In this document: one piece after another, positions 1 to 8,252 of the stretch
Layout of the letters: each line of letters begins with the position of its first letter
How positions within the stretch are numbered: position 1 is the stretch's first letter
Source: Marinobacter sediminicola
Lineage (GTDB): Bacteria > Pseudomonadota > Gammaproteobacteria > Pseudomonadales > Oleiphilaceae
DNA length: 64,000 nt
Assembly (NCBI RefSeq): GCF_031157525.1
Contig: NZ_JAVIXR010000003.1
Location: forward strand, 1-64,000
Reading direction: 5' to 3'
The notes under the pieces: generated by a model
Seen by the model: the letters and a program-made list of their open reading frames with translations, nothing else
What the model was told of the DNA's origin: nothing
Database searches by the model: none
Program-made: the position numbers and the translations under genes

Positions 1-135
1 TCTGATTCCAAAGTGATCGTTGCGATCAACAAGGATGAAGAAGCACCTATCTTCCAGGTTGCCGATTACGGCCTGGTAGCGGATCTGTTTGAAGCCGTTC
101 CCGAGCTAGAGACTGAGCTGAAGAGAGTTAGCTGA
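1..135 (+). CDS. etfA: Electron transfer flavoprotein alpha subunit, 3' end only
   Basis: The first 44 codons form an open frame ending at TGA 133-135. The peptide [20 protein letters not shown] and the following [20 protein letters not shown] match the conserved C-terminal FAD-binding end of EtfA, which carries electrons from acyl-CoA dehydrogenases to ETF:ubiquinone oxidoreductase. The gene begins outside the window, so start, length and operon partner (normally etfB) cannot be seen. A glutaryl-CoA dehydrogenase at 37840 is a likely type of electron donor. Family assignment is confident despite the short length. Confidence 0.9.
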   Translation, partial: SDSKVIVAINKDEEAPIFQVADYGLVADLFEAVPELETELKRVS

Positions 136-136
136 A

Positions 137-340
137 GTGTGCAACGCAGACCAGCCAATCTCCTTCAATAAATGGCTTTCCGAACTCCAAACCATAGCGG
201 CAGACGCCTGCTGCCCATGGATGCTCTCATCAGACCCGGACTACCACCGAAAGGCGTTTGATGAGGGCGTAAGCCCCATTGAGGAATTCGAGCGCCTGCA
301 AAAAATCAGTGCCGACAGCGGATGTGGCTGCGGCACCTGA
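137..340 (+). CDS. Small Cys-containing hypothetical protein
   Basis: A 67-residue frame starts at GTG 137, one base after the etfA stop, so it could be translated by coupling with etfA. It has a Cys-Cys pair at residues 25-26 and ends in SGCGCGT, which could bind metal or simply be cysteine-rich. The middle (SPIEEFERLQ) looks like an ordinary acidic helix. There is no signal peptide or membrane segment. I do not recognise the family. The composition looks like a real protein, but the GTG start and short length keep confidence moderate. Confidence 0.4.
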   Translation: MCNADQPISFNKWLSELQTIAADACCPWMLSSDPDYHRKAFDEGVSPIEEFERLQKISADSGCGCGT

Positions 341-390
341 CCATGCTTCATAAATAGCTTTTCCGCTCAAAATCTCAAACAAAAAACCAA

Positions 391-418
391 TTGCAAATAG
401 GACTCATTCGCATATTAT
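391..418 (+). promoter_or_regulatory. Candidate sigma-70 promoter of the siderophore ABC operon
   Basis: TTGCAA at 391-396 and TATTAT at 413-418 are separated by 16 bases and lie about 60 bases before the ATG of the binding-protein gene. They resemble -35 and -10 hexamers. The Fur-like box at 393-411 covers the spacer, the usual arrangement for iron repression. If this promoter is right, the GTG at 419 is near the transcription start and is not the translation start. Confidence 0.45.
393..411 (+). promoter_or_regulatory. Candidate Fur box upstream of siderophore ABC operon
   Basis: The 19 bases GCAAATAGGACTCATTCGC match the Fur consensus GATAATGATAATCATTATC at 11 of 19 positions by eye. The box overlaps the candidate promoter spacer, so Fur binding would block RNA polymerase. 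It is a moderate match on its own; the iron-uptake genes downstream make it credible. Confidence 0.45.
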
Positions 419-478
419 GTGTCGCGCCGTGCCTTGTGGGCTCGGATCCATCGTACTGACACTTATCAGGAGTCGATT

Positions 479-1411
479 ATGCGACTGAACTTACCCGCTA
501 TCTTCCGCACTTTTCCATTGCTCAGCCTTTTGCTGATTGGCTTGGTCGCGCCCGTGCAGTCGGCTGAACTGCTGACGATTGATCATGCCCAGGGACAAAC
601 ACAAGTGCACATGCTGCCAAAGACAGTTGCAGTGCTCGACTGGTCGACCTTGGACACGATGACCGCGCTAGGTGTTGAGGCCCAAGGCATCCCCCGCTCC
701 AACATTTTACCGCCGATGCTGGACCAATACGCCGATGCCCGATTCGTGCGGATCGGTAGCCTGTTTGAGCCTGATTACGAAGCACTGCAAAACCTTAAGC
801 CGGACTTAATCATTCTGGGGCGACGTGCTGGAGCGCAATATCAGGAAGTGTCTAAATACGGGCCTACTCTTGATTTGACGCCAGACCCCAAAGACATGCT
901 GGGTAGTGTGGTGCGCAACACAGAAATCCTTGGGCAGATTTTTGATCGCCAGCAGAAGGCTGCCGAACTGACCGAAAAGCTCAAAACATCAGTAAGCCAA
1001 CTGCAAAAGCTAAGCGCAGAACAGGGCACCGGGCTGACACTACTCACCTCAGGCGGGAAAATGAGTGCGTTTGGCATTGGCACCCGTTTTGGCATGATCC
1101 ACGACGTCTTCGGCGTGACACCTGCAGTGGCGGATTTGAAGGTAGGCCGGCACGGACAGTCAGTTTCTTATGAATTTTTACTGGAAGCCAACCCTGACTG
1201 GCTGTTCGTGATGGATCGTGATGCCGCCATTGGCCGTGACGGTATCGCCGCACAGGGCATGATGGACAACGAACTGGTGCAAGCAACCGAAGCGGGCGCC
1301 AAAGGGCAAATCGTTTATCTGGAGCCGGTGAGTTGGTACTTGCTGGACAACAGCGGCTTAAGAGTTATGCAGAAAAACGTTGATCGCTTGCTGGATGTGT
1401 TTTCTGAATAA
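479..1411 (+). CDS. Iron-siderophore ABC transporter periplasmic binding protein (FatB/YclQ-like)
   Basis: This 310-residue protein begins with a signal peptide (LLSLLLIGLVAPVQSAE) and has the class III binding-protein fold signals PKTVAVLDWSTLDTMTALGV and NLKPDLIILGRR. It should capture a ferric siderophore in the periplasm and deliver it to the two permeases that follow. The order (binding protein, two permeases, ATPase) is that of fatBDC-E, ceuBCDE and yclNOPQ, families that handle catecholate or petrobactin-type siderophores. ATG 479 is preferred because AGGAG lies at 468-472; the longer GTG 419 version would begin at the promoter. No TonB receptor for this system is in the window. Confidence 0.88.
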   Translation: MRLNLPAIFRTFPLLSLLLIGLVAPVQSAELLTIDHAQGQTQVHMLPKTVAVLDWSTLDTMTALGVEAQGIPRSNILPPMLDQYADARFVRIGSLFEPDYEALQNLKPDLIILGRRAGAQYQEVSKYGPTLDLTPDPKDMLGSVVRNTEILGQIFDRQQKAAELTEKLKTSVSQLQKLSAEQGTGLTLLTSGGKMSAFGIGTRFGMIHDVFGVTPAVADLKVGRHGQSVSYEFLLEANPDWLFVMDRDAAIGRDGIAAQGMMDNELVQATEAGAKGQIVYLEPVSWYLLDNSGLRVMQKNVDRLLDVFSE

Positions 1412-1422
1412 GCGAGCGTGAA

Positions 1423-2412
1423 ATGAATTCTTCGCCTATCAAACACCATACCGTTTCATGGCTGATTGCATTAACGCTGCTCGTGTTTGTTCTGTCTGTT
1501 ATCAGCCTGAACGTGGGTGCCAGTCGCATGAATCTGCTACACCTGTTCACTCAACCAGATGACCGAATAACCCAACTGTTGTTTGTCAGCCGCTGGCCGC
1601 GCACGTTGGCGCTGATACTGGCTGGGGCATCGTTGGCCGTTGCCGGGCTGATATTGCAGATGATGGCGCGCAACCGGCTGGTTGAACCGTCCATGGTGGG
1701 CACGGTAGATGCTGCCGCTTTAGGCGTTTTGCTTTGTGCAATTGTGGCTCCGGGCATGGCGCTGTGGCTTAAATTCGGGGTAGCTACCGCATTTTCTGTT
1801 ACAGGAACGCTACTGTTTTTGACGGTGCTCAAACGCATTCCGCTACGCTCAGCGTTGATTGTGCCGTTAGTAGGTTTGGTTCTTGCTGGCGTGATTCATG
1901 CCGTTAGTGGCTTATTGGCCCATCAGTTTGAGTTGTCGCAGGCGTTACGGTCCTGGAACAGTGGTGATTTTTCTGCAGTTTTGCGGGGTCGTTATGAGCT
2001 GCTATGGGTTGCCGCCGGCATCATGCTACTTGCCGCATTCTTGGCCGACCGCTTTACCGTGATCGGTATGGGCAAAGACTTTGCCACCAACGTGGGCGTT
2101 AATTATCAAGGGCTGACCGCCTTTGGGGTATTGTTGGTCTCGATGATTGTGGCCAGCACCGTGGTCATCGCCGGCGCCTTGCCCTTTATTGGTCTGATTG
2201 TGCCAAACCTGGTTCGCCTGATAACCGGGGATAATCTCCGCCGCGCCATTCCACTGGTGGCTTTGGCCGGTTCAGCGTTAATGCTGGCAGCTGATTTGCT
2301 TGGCCGTGTGCTTATCCACCCCTATGAAATCCCCTCGGCCAATATCCTGGCCATCTCCGGCAGCTTGGTGTTTTTGATTATTTTATTACGGGGGCGCAAG
2401 CAATGGGCTTAA
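1423..2412 (+). CDS. Iron-siderophore ABC transporter permease (FatD/YclN-like)
   Basis: A 329-residue FecCD-family inner-membrane permease with about nine hydrophobic segments. Typical motifs are SRWPRTLALILAGASLAVAG near the N-terminus, a conserved RNRLVEPSMVGT segment, and GALPFIGLIVPNLVRLITG, the coupling region to the ATPase. It starts 11 bases after the binding-protein stop and overlaps the next permease by 10 bases, so the four genes form one operon. It should form a heterodimeric channel with the product of 2403-3362. Confidence 0.9.
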   Translation: MNSSPIKHHTVSWLIALTLLVFVLSVISLNVGASRMNLLHLFTQPDDRITQLLFVSRWPRTLALILAGASLAVAGLILQMMARNRLVEPSMVGTVDAAALGVLLCAIVAPGMALWLKFGVATAFSVTGTLLFLTVLKRIPLRSALIVPLVGLVLAGVIHAVSGLLAHQFELSQALRSWNSGDFSAVLRGRYELLWVAAGIMLLAAFLADRFTVIGMGKDFATNVGVNYQGLTAFGVLLVSMIVASTVVIAGALPFIGLIVPNLVRLITGDNLRRAIPLVALAGSALMLAADLLGRVLIHPYEIPSANILAISGSLVFLIILLRGRKQWA

Positions 2413-3362
2413 ACCCGCGTGGCAAATTGTTGCTGAGTCTGACAGCGTTGCTCGCGCTGTTGAGCGTAGTGGGGTTTATGACCCTTAATGTGCAGAGTGA
2501 CTGGGGCTTTATCATGGAATACCGTGGTAGCCGCCTGTTAGGCATGCTGCTGGTTGCAATCACTATGGGCCTGGCCACCGTCGTGTTCCAGACTGTCACT
2601 CACAACCGTATCTTAACGCCATCGCTGATGGGTTTTGACGTGCTTTATGTGCTGGTGCATTCGCTGGCGCTATTAGTGTGGGGGGCAGAACAAAGCACAA
2701 ACTGGCCAATAGAGTTGCGTTTTATTGTGGAAGTGGCGGCGATGGTGGCAATAGCCCTGTTGTTGTTCCGTCTGCTATTCACCGGCTCGGTGCGTGGCCT
2801 GCATGTGCTGATCCTGCTGGGCATGGTGGGTGGTTTACTGTTCCGAGAGCTGGCAGATCTCGCCCTGCGGATTTTTGACCCCAGCGAGTTCTCAATACAG
2901 CAGGGCAGCGGCGTGGCCAACTTCAACCGCATCAACCTGAAGCTGTTGTGGATCGGTTTGGTCGGTGTAGGTCTCTGCAGCACGCTGCTGTTCCACTTCC
3001 GCCGTCAGCTTGACGTACTCAGCCTGGGCCGCGATGTGGCGATCAACCTGGGCATACCCTATATCAAAACCATCACACTATTGATGCTGGCCATTAGTGT
3101 GTTGATTTCCATTAGTACCGCTTTGGTCGGCCCCCTGCTGTTTTTTGGTTTGCTGATGGCCAATCTTGCTTATTGGCTAACCGGCAGCCACCAGCACCGT
3201 TGGACCTTGCCGGCGAGCGTATTAGCGGGAATTGTCTGTTTAGTTGGCGGACAGGTTGTATTCGAGCACCTTCTCAGTTCTGGCCTACCTTTGGCCATGG
3301 TGATCGAGCTGTGTGGGGGCGTGTTATTTATTGTGTTGTTGTTGCGCGGAGTCAAACAATGA
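2403..3362 (+). CDS. Iron-siderophore ABC transporter permease (FatC/YclO-like)
   Basis: A second FecCD-family permease of 319 residues. It shows YRGSRLLGMLLVAITMGLAT, HNRILTPSLMGFD and VGPLLFFGLLMANLAYWLTG, the equivalents of motifs in the neighbouring permease. Having two distinct permeases is typical of the Fat/Ceu/Ycl subgroup; many heme and B12 importers use one permease twice. The frame overlaps the upstream gene by 10 bases and the ATPase gene by 4 bases (ATGA), indicating translational coupling. Confidence 0.9.
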   Translation: MGLNPRGKLLLSLTALLALLSVVGFMTLNVQSDWGFIMEYRGSRLLGMLLVAITMGLATVVFQTVTHNRILTPSLMGFDVLYVLVHSLALLVWGAEQSTNWPIELRFIVEVAAMVAIALLLFRLLFTGSVRGLHVLILLGMVGGLLFRELADLALRIFDPSEFSIQQGSGVANFNRINLKLLWIGLVGVGLCSTLLFHFRRQLDVLSLGRDVAINLGIPYIKTITLLMLAISVLISISTALVGPLLFFGLLMANLAYWLTGSHQHRWTLPASVLAGIVCLVGGQVVFEHLLSSGLPLAMVIELCGGVLFIVLLLRGVKQ

Positions 3363-4126
3363 TTGAAGCACGTGGGCTGAGCAAGAAATACCACGACACC
3401 TTGGTGCTCAAGGATGTCAGCCTGAAAATCAGCAAGGGCGGGCTTACCTCAATTATCGGCCCCAACGGTGCAGGCAAATCCACGTTGTTGTCGATGATTA
3501 GCCGGCTAACGCCAATGAGTGCCGGCACCGTAGAAATAGATGGCCTGGATGTCACCCGCACGCCCGGGCATGAACTGGCGAAACGGCTGTCGATTTTGCG
3601 TCAGCATAACGAATCCACTCTGCGCCTGACGGTACGTGACCTGGTCGCCTTTGGCCGGTTCCCGCACTCACGCGGACGTTTGACCGCTGAAGATCAGCAG
3701 CATATTGACGAAGCCATCCACTACCTGGAATTGGGGGAATACCAAAACCGCCACCTTGATGAACTCTCTGGGGGCCAGAGGCAGCGGGCGTATGTGGCCA
3801 TGGTGATGAGCCAGAATACCGATTATGTTCTGCTGGACGAGCCGCTGAATAACATCGATATGCGCCACGCCGTGGGCATGATGCAACTGCTGCGTCGCGC
3901 TGCAGATGAAAAAGGCAAATCCGTAGTAGTGGTGCTGCACGACATCAACTTTGCATCCTGTTACTCCGACCATATTATTGCCATGCGCGGCGGCCAGCTC
4001 GCCTATCAAGGTACACCGGAGCAAATCATCCGCAGCGATGTTCTCAGTGACCTCTACGACATCCCTACCAGTGTTCACGAGCTGAATGGCCAGCGGATCT
4101 GCATGTATTTTCGCGAGTTGATCTAA
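3359..4126 (+). CDS. Iron-siderophore ABC transporter ATP-binding protein (YclP/CeuD-like)
   Basis: A 255-residue ATPase. Visible motifs are Walker A GPNGAGKS, signature LSGGQRQRAYVAMVMSQ, Walker B DYVLLDEPLNNID and the switch histidine in VVLHDINFASCYSD. It powers import of the ferric siderophore. ATG 3359 overlaps the stop of the preceding permease (ATGA). Upstream in-frame codons exist as far as 3173 but would lie inside the permease gene and are rejected. It is the last gene of the operon; the next gene is separated by about 200 bases. Confidence 0.92.
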   Translation: MIEARGLSKKYHDTLVLKDVSLKISKGGLTSIIGPNGAGKSTLLSMISRLTPMSAGTVEIDGLDVTRTPGHELAKRLSILRQHNESTLRLTVRDLVAFGRFPHSRGRLTAEDQQHIDEAIHYLELGEYQNRHLDELSGGQRQRAYVAMVMSQNTDYVLLDEPLNNIDMRHAVGMMQLLRRAADEKGKSVVVVLHDINFASCYSDHIIAMRGGQLAYQGTPEQIIRSDVLSDLYDIPTSVHELNGQRICMYFRELI

Positions 4127-4329
4127 TCTTCAACGTGATGTGCGAGTACATCCACAAAGAAATGAAGACGGAGCTAACTTGAAGGCATTTGAGGGGCCCC
4201 GTAATCAAATACGAATAGCCTGCACACCCCTGCTAACTTTCAGATACTTGGTTTCTAGCGATCGGCTTGGCCCTGGAAACACCAAGCCGCTACATTAAGC
4301 TATACAACACCTACCAACCGGCGTTTTAT

Positions 4330-5256
4330 ATGCTTAACCAACGTGCACTAGCCTACCTGAACGAAGTCATTCGCCGCGGCTCCTTGCGGCGCGCAGCCGC
4401 CCATCTGAATGTCGACGCCTCCGCTGTTAGCCGCCAGATAAAAGCTTTGGAAGAAGAGCTGGACACGCGCCTGTGTGAACGGCACGGGCGTGGTATGCGG
4501 GCAACTGCTGCAGGGCAGCTACTTGTTCACCACTTTCATTCCCAGAGAGCTTCCGAAGAGGCTGTACTTTCCCAACTGATGGCTCTGCAAAACCTGGCCA
4601 AAGGCGAAGTTCGAATAGCCGTGGGGGAAGGCTTTGTCGCAGATTTGATTGCCGCACCGCTAGGCACTTTTATGTCGGAGTTCTCGGGGATCAATGTTGA
4701 AATCCGCATGGCCGGCGTTAACGAAGCCATGTCGCTTCTCAAAGATCGTGAGGTCGACATAGCACTACTCTATGCGCCACCGGCAGATCCGCAGTTTTTC
4801 TGCCATGTGGAAACCCGCCAGCCACTCGATCTGATTGTGCCTCCAGACCACCCGCTAACGGAGCTGAACCGCCCCGTAACACTCAACGATCTGAAAGGGT
4901 GGCCACTGGCACTTATGGACAACCCCTTTGGTATGCGGCAGATGGTGAATATGGCAGCTCACCAGGAACATGTGCACCTTGAGGCCCGCCTTCATACAAA
5001 TTCCGTCTCTGTTTTGAAGAATTTTGTCCGTTCAGGGATCGGCGTTACGTTCATGCCAGAGCTCACTGTGATGGATGAAATAATGCGAGGAGAAATCATT
5101 CCGCTACCCATGCAATACCCGATTATGAACGATACTCGCGCCCAGATTGTCAGCCTCAGAAGCCAGGAGTTAACGATTGCGGCAGCCGCGTGTATCGACC
5201 ATTTGCAAAAAGGAATGCGTTTTTTCTCCGCTGACGCCCCTAGACTGTTGCAATAA
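4330..5256 (+). CDS. LysR-family transcriptional regulator
   Basis: A 308-residue regulator with an N-terminal winged helix-turn-helix (LRRAAAHLNVDASAVSRQIK) followed by a periplasmic-binding-like effector domain. It lies 126 bases upstream of a TRAP transporter operon on the same strand and probably regulates it, sensing the transported compound; that link is inferred from position. ATG 4330 (MLNQRALAYLNEV) gives the usual LysR N-terminus. TTG 4267 would add 21 residues without an obvious ribosome site. No clear Shine-Dalgarno is visible before either start. Confidence 0.85.
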   Translation: MLNQRALAYLNEVIRRGSLRRAAAHLNVDASAVSRQIKALEEELDTRLCERHGRGMRATAAGQLLVHHFHSQRASEEAVLSQLMALQNLAKGEVRIAVGEGFVADLIAAPLGTFMSEFSGINVEIRMAGVNEAMSLLKDREVDIALLYAPPADPQFFCHVETRQPLDLIVPPDHPLTELNRPVTLNDLKGWPLALMDNPFGMRQMVNMAAHQEHVHLEARLHTNSVSVLKNFVRSGIGVTFMPELTVMDEIMRGEIIPLPMQYPIMNDTRAQIVSLRSQELTIAAAACIDHLQKGMRFFSADAPRLLQ

Positions 5257-5382
5257 AGTCCACACTTTAGGTATTGCATAGTCAACACTTCAACACATAG
5301 CCTACTAACTGGCATCCTTGAAGCACCTGTGGGTTCGTGTTTGGTGCCCCGCAACTAATGACAATAAAACAGGAAATTAAAT

Positions 5383-6408
5383 ATGATGACTAAACTCTTT
5401 TCACCCAAGCGCCTGATCTCAGCTTGCCTGCTTGGCTCTGCCTTGATGGCTGGCAACGCCCTCGCAGCAACCACAATTAACCTGAGCTACAACGGCGCAC
5501 CAGATCTGGAAAAGAACGCTGTTCACGTTTTTGCCACGAACCTGAAAGAGCTGGTCGAAGAAAAAACCAATGACCAGCTAAAGCTGACGCTGTACCCCAA
5601 CAGTATGCTGGGCGAAGAGCAGGAGCGCATGGAGCAAACCATGACTACGCCGTCGCTCAACATCGCATCCTTTGCGGGTGTCTCGCCTCTGGTGGATGAG
5701 ATTTTTGTCAGCGCCATTCCGTTCCTGTTCGAAGATTTTGCAGCCGCACGCACGTTCTTTGATGAAGGCAAGTATTGGCAGGAAGTAAGCGGTGCCCTGA
5801 AAGAACGCGCTGGCATCGATATGCTGGCTGTTGTTGAAGAAGGCGGCTTTCTGGCCTTCACCAACAACAAAAGGCCCATCACCCGCCCGGCTGACTTCGA
5901 AGGCCTTCGATTCCGCGCCATGGACCCAAGCCAGGTAGCACTTTATGAAGCATTTGGTGCATCCGGTACGCCCATCCCCTGGACAGAAACCTATATGGCT
6001 CTGCGCACCCGAGTAGCAGACGGCCAAATGAACCCGCCCATGTACATCGCCCTGGGCAGCCTTCATGAAGTTCAGAAGTACCTGACCCTTGCGAACATTC
6101 AGTATTCCGACCAGTTTCTTGTAGGCAACAGCAAGATGATCGAGAGCTGGGATGAAAAGACTCGCAACGCATTCATGGAAGCCGTGGCCGAAGCTAACCG
6201 CAACGCCAGAGAGCTCAACGAAGCGCAAGTTGAAAAGCGTATCGCCTTCCTGGAAGAACAAGGCATGGAGGTTATTCGCCCTTCTGAAGAAAACCTGGCT
6301 GAATTCCAGAGCATTGGCCAGCCTGCCTACCTCAAGTGGCTCAAAGAGCGTGGTATTGAGCAGCGCTGGATTGATATGGCACTGGAAGATGCGGGCGTGA
6401 AACGCTAA
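5383..6408 (+). CDS. TRAP transporter substrate-binding protein, DctP family
   Basis: A 341-residue periplasmic protein with a signal peptide ending GNALA-A. The DctP core is visible: NSMLGEEQERMEQT, the FEGLRFRAMDPSQVALYEAF segment holding the carboxylate-binding arginine, and PIPWTETYMALRTRVADGQ with the family asparagine shortly after. It binds an organic anion and passes it to DctQM using the sodium gradient. AGGAAA at 5371-5376 supports ATG 5383 (ATG 5386 also possible). The downstream dipeptidase suggests a dipeptide ligand, which would be unusual for this family. Confidence 0.92.
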   Translation: MMTKLFSPKRLISACLLGSALMAGNALAATTINLSYNGAPDLEKNAVHVFATNLKELVEEKTNDQLKLTLYPNSMLGEEQERMEQTMTTPSLNIASFAGVSPLVDEIFVSAIPFLFEDFAAARTFFDEGKYWQEVSGALKERAGIDMLAVVEEGGFLAFTNNKRPITRPADFEGLRFRAMDPSQVALYEAFGASGTPIPWTETYMALRTRVADGQMNPPMYIALGSLHEVQKYLTLANIQYSDQFLVGNSKMIESWDEKTRNAFMEAVAEANRNARELNEAQVEKRIAFLEEQGMEVIRPSEENLAEFQSIGQPAYLKWLKERGIEQRWIDMALEDAGVKR

Positions 6409-6429
6409 ACCACCCCTCGCTATGACGAC

Positions 6430-6454
6430 AGAGGGCTGGTTTCGCCAGCCCTCT
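6430..6454 (+). other. Intercistronic hairpin between dctP and dctQ
   Basis: A perfect 10-bp stem, AGAGGGCTGG (6430-6439) with CCAGCCCTCT (6445-6454), closes a five-base loop TTTCG. It is followed by CTATTTCTG, a weak U-rich tail. It sits in the 74-base gap between the binding-protein gene and the membrane genes. Such hairpins often stabilise the upstream mRNA or partly terminate transcription, so that the binding protein is made in excess. That role is inferred. Confidence 0.6.
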
Positions 6455-6482
6455 CTATTTCTGTGCTTACTGGAACACTGCA

Positions 6483-6974
6483 ATGCTCACCAAGCTTCGT
6501 TATCGCCTGCTGGCTATAAGTTGCCCGTCTACCCTGACTCTGGCGGGTGCTTTGCTATCCCTTAATGTTGCAGCCATTCTGTTTGGCGTTTTTGCACGTT
6601 ACATCGCGGGTGGCGCACCGATCTGGACAGATGAGCTCTCCCGCTTTTTGATCATAGGCACCGTTATGCTCGGGGCTGGCGCGGTTTGGGCCGAAGGTGG
6701 GCACATGCGCGTTGGCCTGTTGGAAAAACTGCTGCCCGCGCCAATTGCTCGAGTGTTGGTTGTCTATCAATGGTTACTTACTTTATTTGTTGCCCTGGGA
6801 GCAGCGTGGGCCAGCTATCGCTATGCGTTGTCGGTCAACATGTTCACCACATCCGGGCTCGGCATTAGCCGAACAGTCCCTCTGATGTCGTTACCCCTCG
6901 GCTTTTTACTGCTGGCCTGGCATGTACTGCTGTATGGGCCTGCCCCCCTCAAGACCATAGAGGACCAGCTATGA
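6483..6974 (+). CDS. TRAP transporter small permease, DctQ family
   Basis: A 163-residue protein with four predicted membrane helices. It carries the DctQ hallmark FARYIAGGAPIWTDELSRFL, followed by GAGAVWAEGGHMRV. It pairs with the large DctM subunit in the inner membrane. The start ATG 6483 follows the intercistronic hairpin, and the stop overlaps the DctM start by four bases (ATGA), giving translational coupling. Length is normal for the family. Confidence 0.92.
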   Translation: MLTKLRYRLLAISCPSTLTLAGALLSLNVAAILFGVFARYIAGGAPIWTDELSRFLIIGTVMLGAGAVWAEGGHMRVGLLEKLLPAPIARVLVVYQWLLTLFVALGAAWASYRYALSVNMFTTSGLGISRTVPLMSLPLGFLLLAWHVLLYGPAPLKTIEDQL

Positions 6975-8248
6975 TCCTCACCATGTTGGCCGTTTTTCTT
7001 ATCCACGTTCTGCTTGGACTGCCGTTGTTCATTGCGCTGATTACAACGGCAATTGCTGGTTTTCTATTTGTCGATCCTTCGATGATTCCGCGGATGATGC
7101 CGCAGCAGTTCTTTAGCGGGATCAACGTGTTTTCCTTGATGGCGATTCCCCTATTCATCTTCGCCGGCAACCTGATGAACGTGAGTGGCTTGACCGAGCG
7201 TTTGATGGGGCTGGCTCGCCTGATGGTCGGGCACTTACGGGGAGGCATGGGCCACGTTAACGTGGTTTCGAGTATCTTCTTTGCAGGCATCAACGGTTCA
7301 GCCGTGGCCGACACATCGGCACTGGGTTCTCTGTTGGTCCCCGCCATGGAAAAAGAAGGCTATTCAAGGGCGTTTGCCGCCGGTTTGACCGCGGGCAGCT
7401 CGCTCATAGGCCCTATCATTCCACCCAGTATCTTCATGATTCTTTATGCCTCACTGACAAACATTTCAGTGGGTGATCTGTTTCTGGCGGGCGTTGTGCC
7501 TGGCTTGCTGCTGGGCGTGGCTTTTATGGGCATGAACGCCTGGTATGCCTGGCGCAAGAAGCTGCCCAAAAGCGGAAAGCTACCTTCCTTCGGCCAACTT
7601 GGAGTCGCATTTATTGGTGCGCTGCCCGCTCTGATTGCACCGTTCATTATCGTTGCAGGCATAGTGTTTGGCTTTGTAACTCCGACCGAATCCGGGGCGC
7701 TCACAGCTCTGTATGTGGCCTTGTGTGGTTTCGTGCTTGGCGGGCTACGTGTACAGGAGTGCTGGAAAGCGGTCGTTGATACAGCACGCCTGACCTCTGC
7801 GATTTTCCTGATCATGGCAGCCTCTGCCACCATTAGCTGGCTTCTCTCCTACGCTCAGGTTCCTGCGCAGTTTGTGTCTCTGCTCGCACCTTATGTCGAC
7901 AATGGTGTGATCATTCTATTGCTGCTGAGCCTTATCACCTTCTTCACGGGCATGTTTATGGAAGAAGTGTCGGCGCTGATGCTGCTTACGCCAATCTTTG
8001 TGCCAGTAGCCATGATGGCCGGTATAGACCCGGTTCATCTGGGTGTCATCATCACGCTGAACATCACCATTGCGCTGATAACACCACCGCTAGGCGCCTG
8101 CGTTTTCGTGGCAGCGGCGGTCAGTCGGCTTGAGATAGTCTCGCTGTTCAGAACCATCTGGCCCTTTGTGCTGACGGCTGTTGCGGTACTCATTCTATTA
8201 ATTCTGTTCCCACCGCTGACGCTGTGGCTCCCTACCCAGTTTGGATAA
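6971..8248 (+). CDS. TRAP transporter large permease, DctM family
   Basis: A 425-residue protein with about twelve hydrophobic segments. DctM motifs include MAIPLFIFAGNLMNVSGLTE, INGSAVADTSALGSLLVPAM, GSSLIGPIIPPSIFMILYA and the C-terminal NITIALITPPLGACVFVAAA. It is the ion-coupled membrane subunit that moves the substrate released by DctP. The gene overlaps dctQ by four bases and ends four bases before the preferred dipeptidase ATG, so all four genes are almost certainly one transcript. Confidence 0.94.
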   Translation: MILTMLAVFLIHVLLGLPLFIALITTAIAGFLFVDPSMIPRMMPQQFFSGINVFSLMAIPLFIFAGNLMNVSGLTERLMGLARLMVGHLRGGMGHVNVVSSIFFAGINGSAVADTSALGSLLVPAMEKEGYSRAFAAGLTAGSSLIGPIIPPSIFMILYASLTNISVGDLFLAGVVPGLLLGVAFMGMNAWYAWRKKLPKSGKLPSFGQLGVAFIGALPALIAPFIIVAGIVFGFVTPTESGALTALYVALCGFVLGGLRVQECWKAVVDTARLTSAIFLIMAASATISWLLSYAQVPAQFVSLLAPYVDNGVIILLLLSLITFFTGMFMEEVSALMLLTPIFVPVAMMAGIDPVHLGVIITLNITIALITPPLGACVFVAAAVSRLEIVSLFRTIWPFVLTAVAVLILLILFPPLTLWLPTQFG

Positions 8249-8252
8249 GACA

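Noticed and set aside
419-478. GTG 419 as the start of the siderophore binding protein.
   Set aside because: It would begin at the candidate promoter and put a non-signal sequence before the obvious signal peptide. ATG 479 has AGGAG at 468-472.
5578-6483. A 301-codon open frame on the minus strand over dctP.
   Set aside because: It is the antisense shadow of a well-supported gene, has no ribosome site and no recognisable domain.
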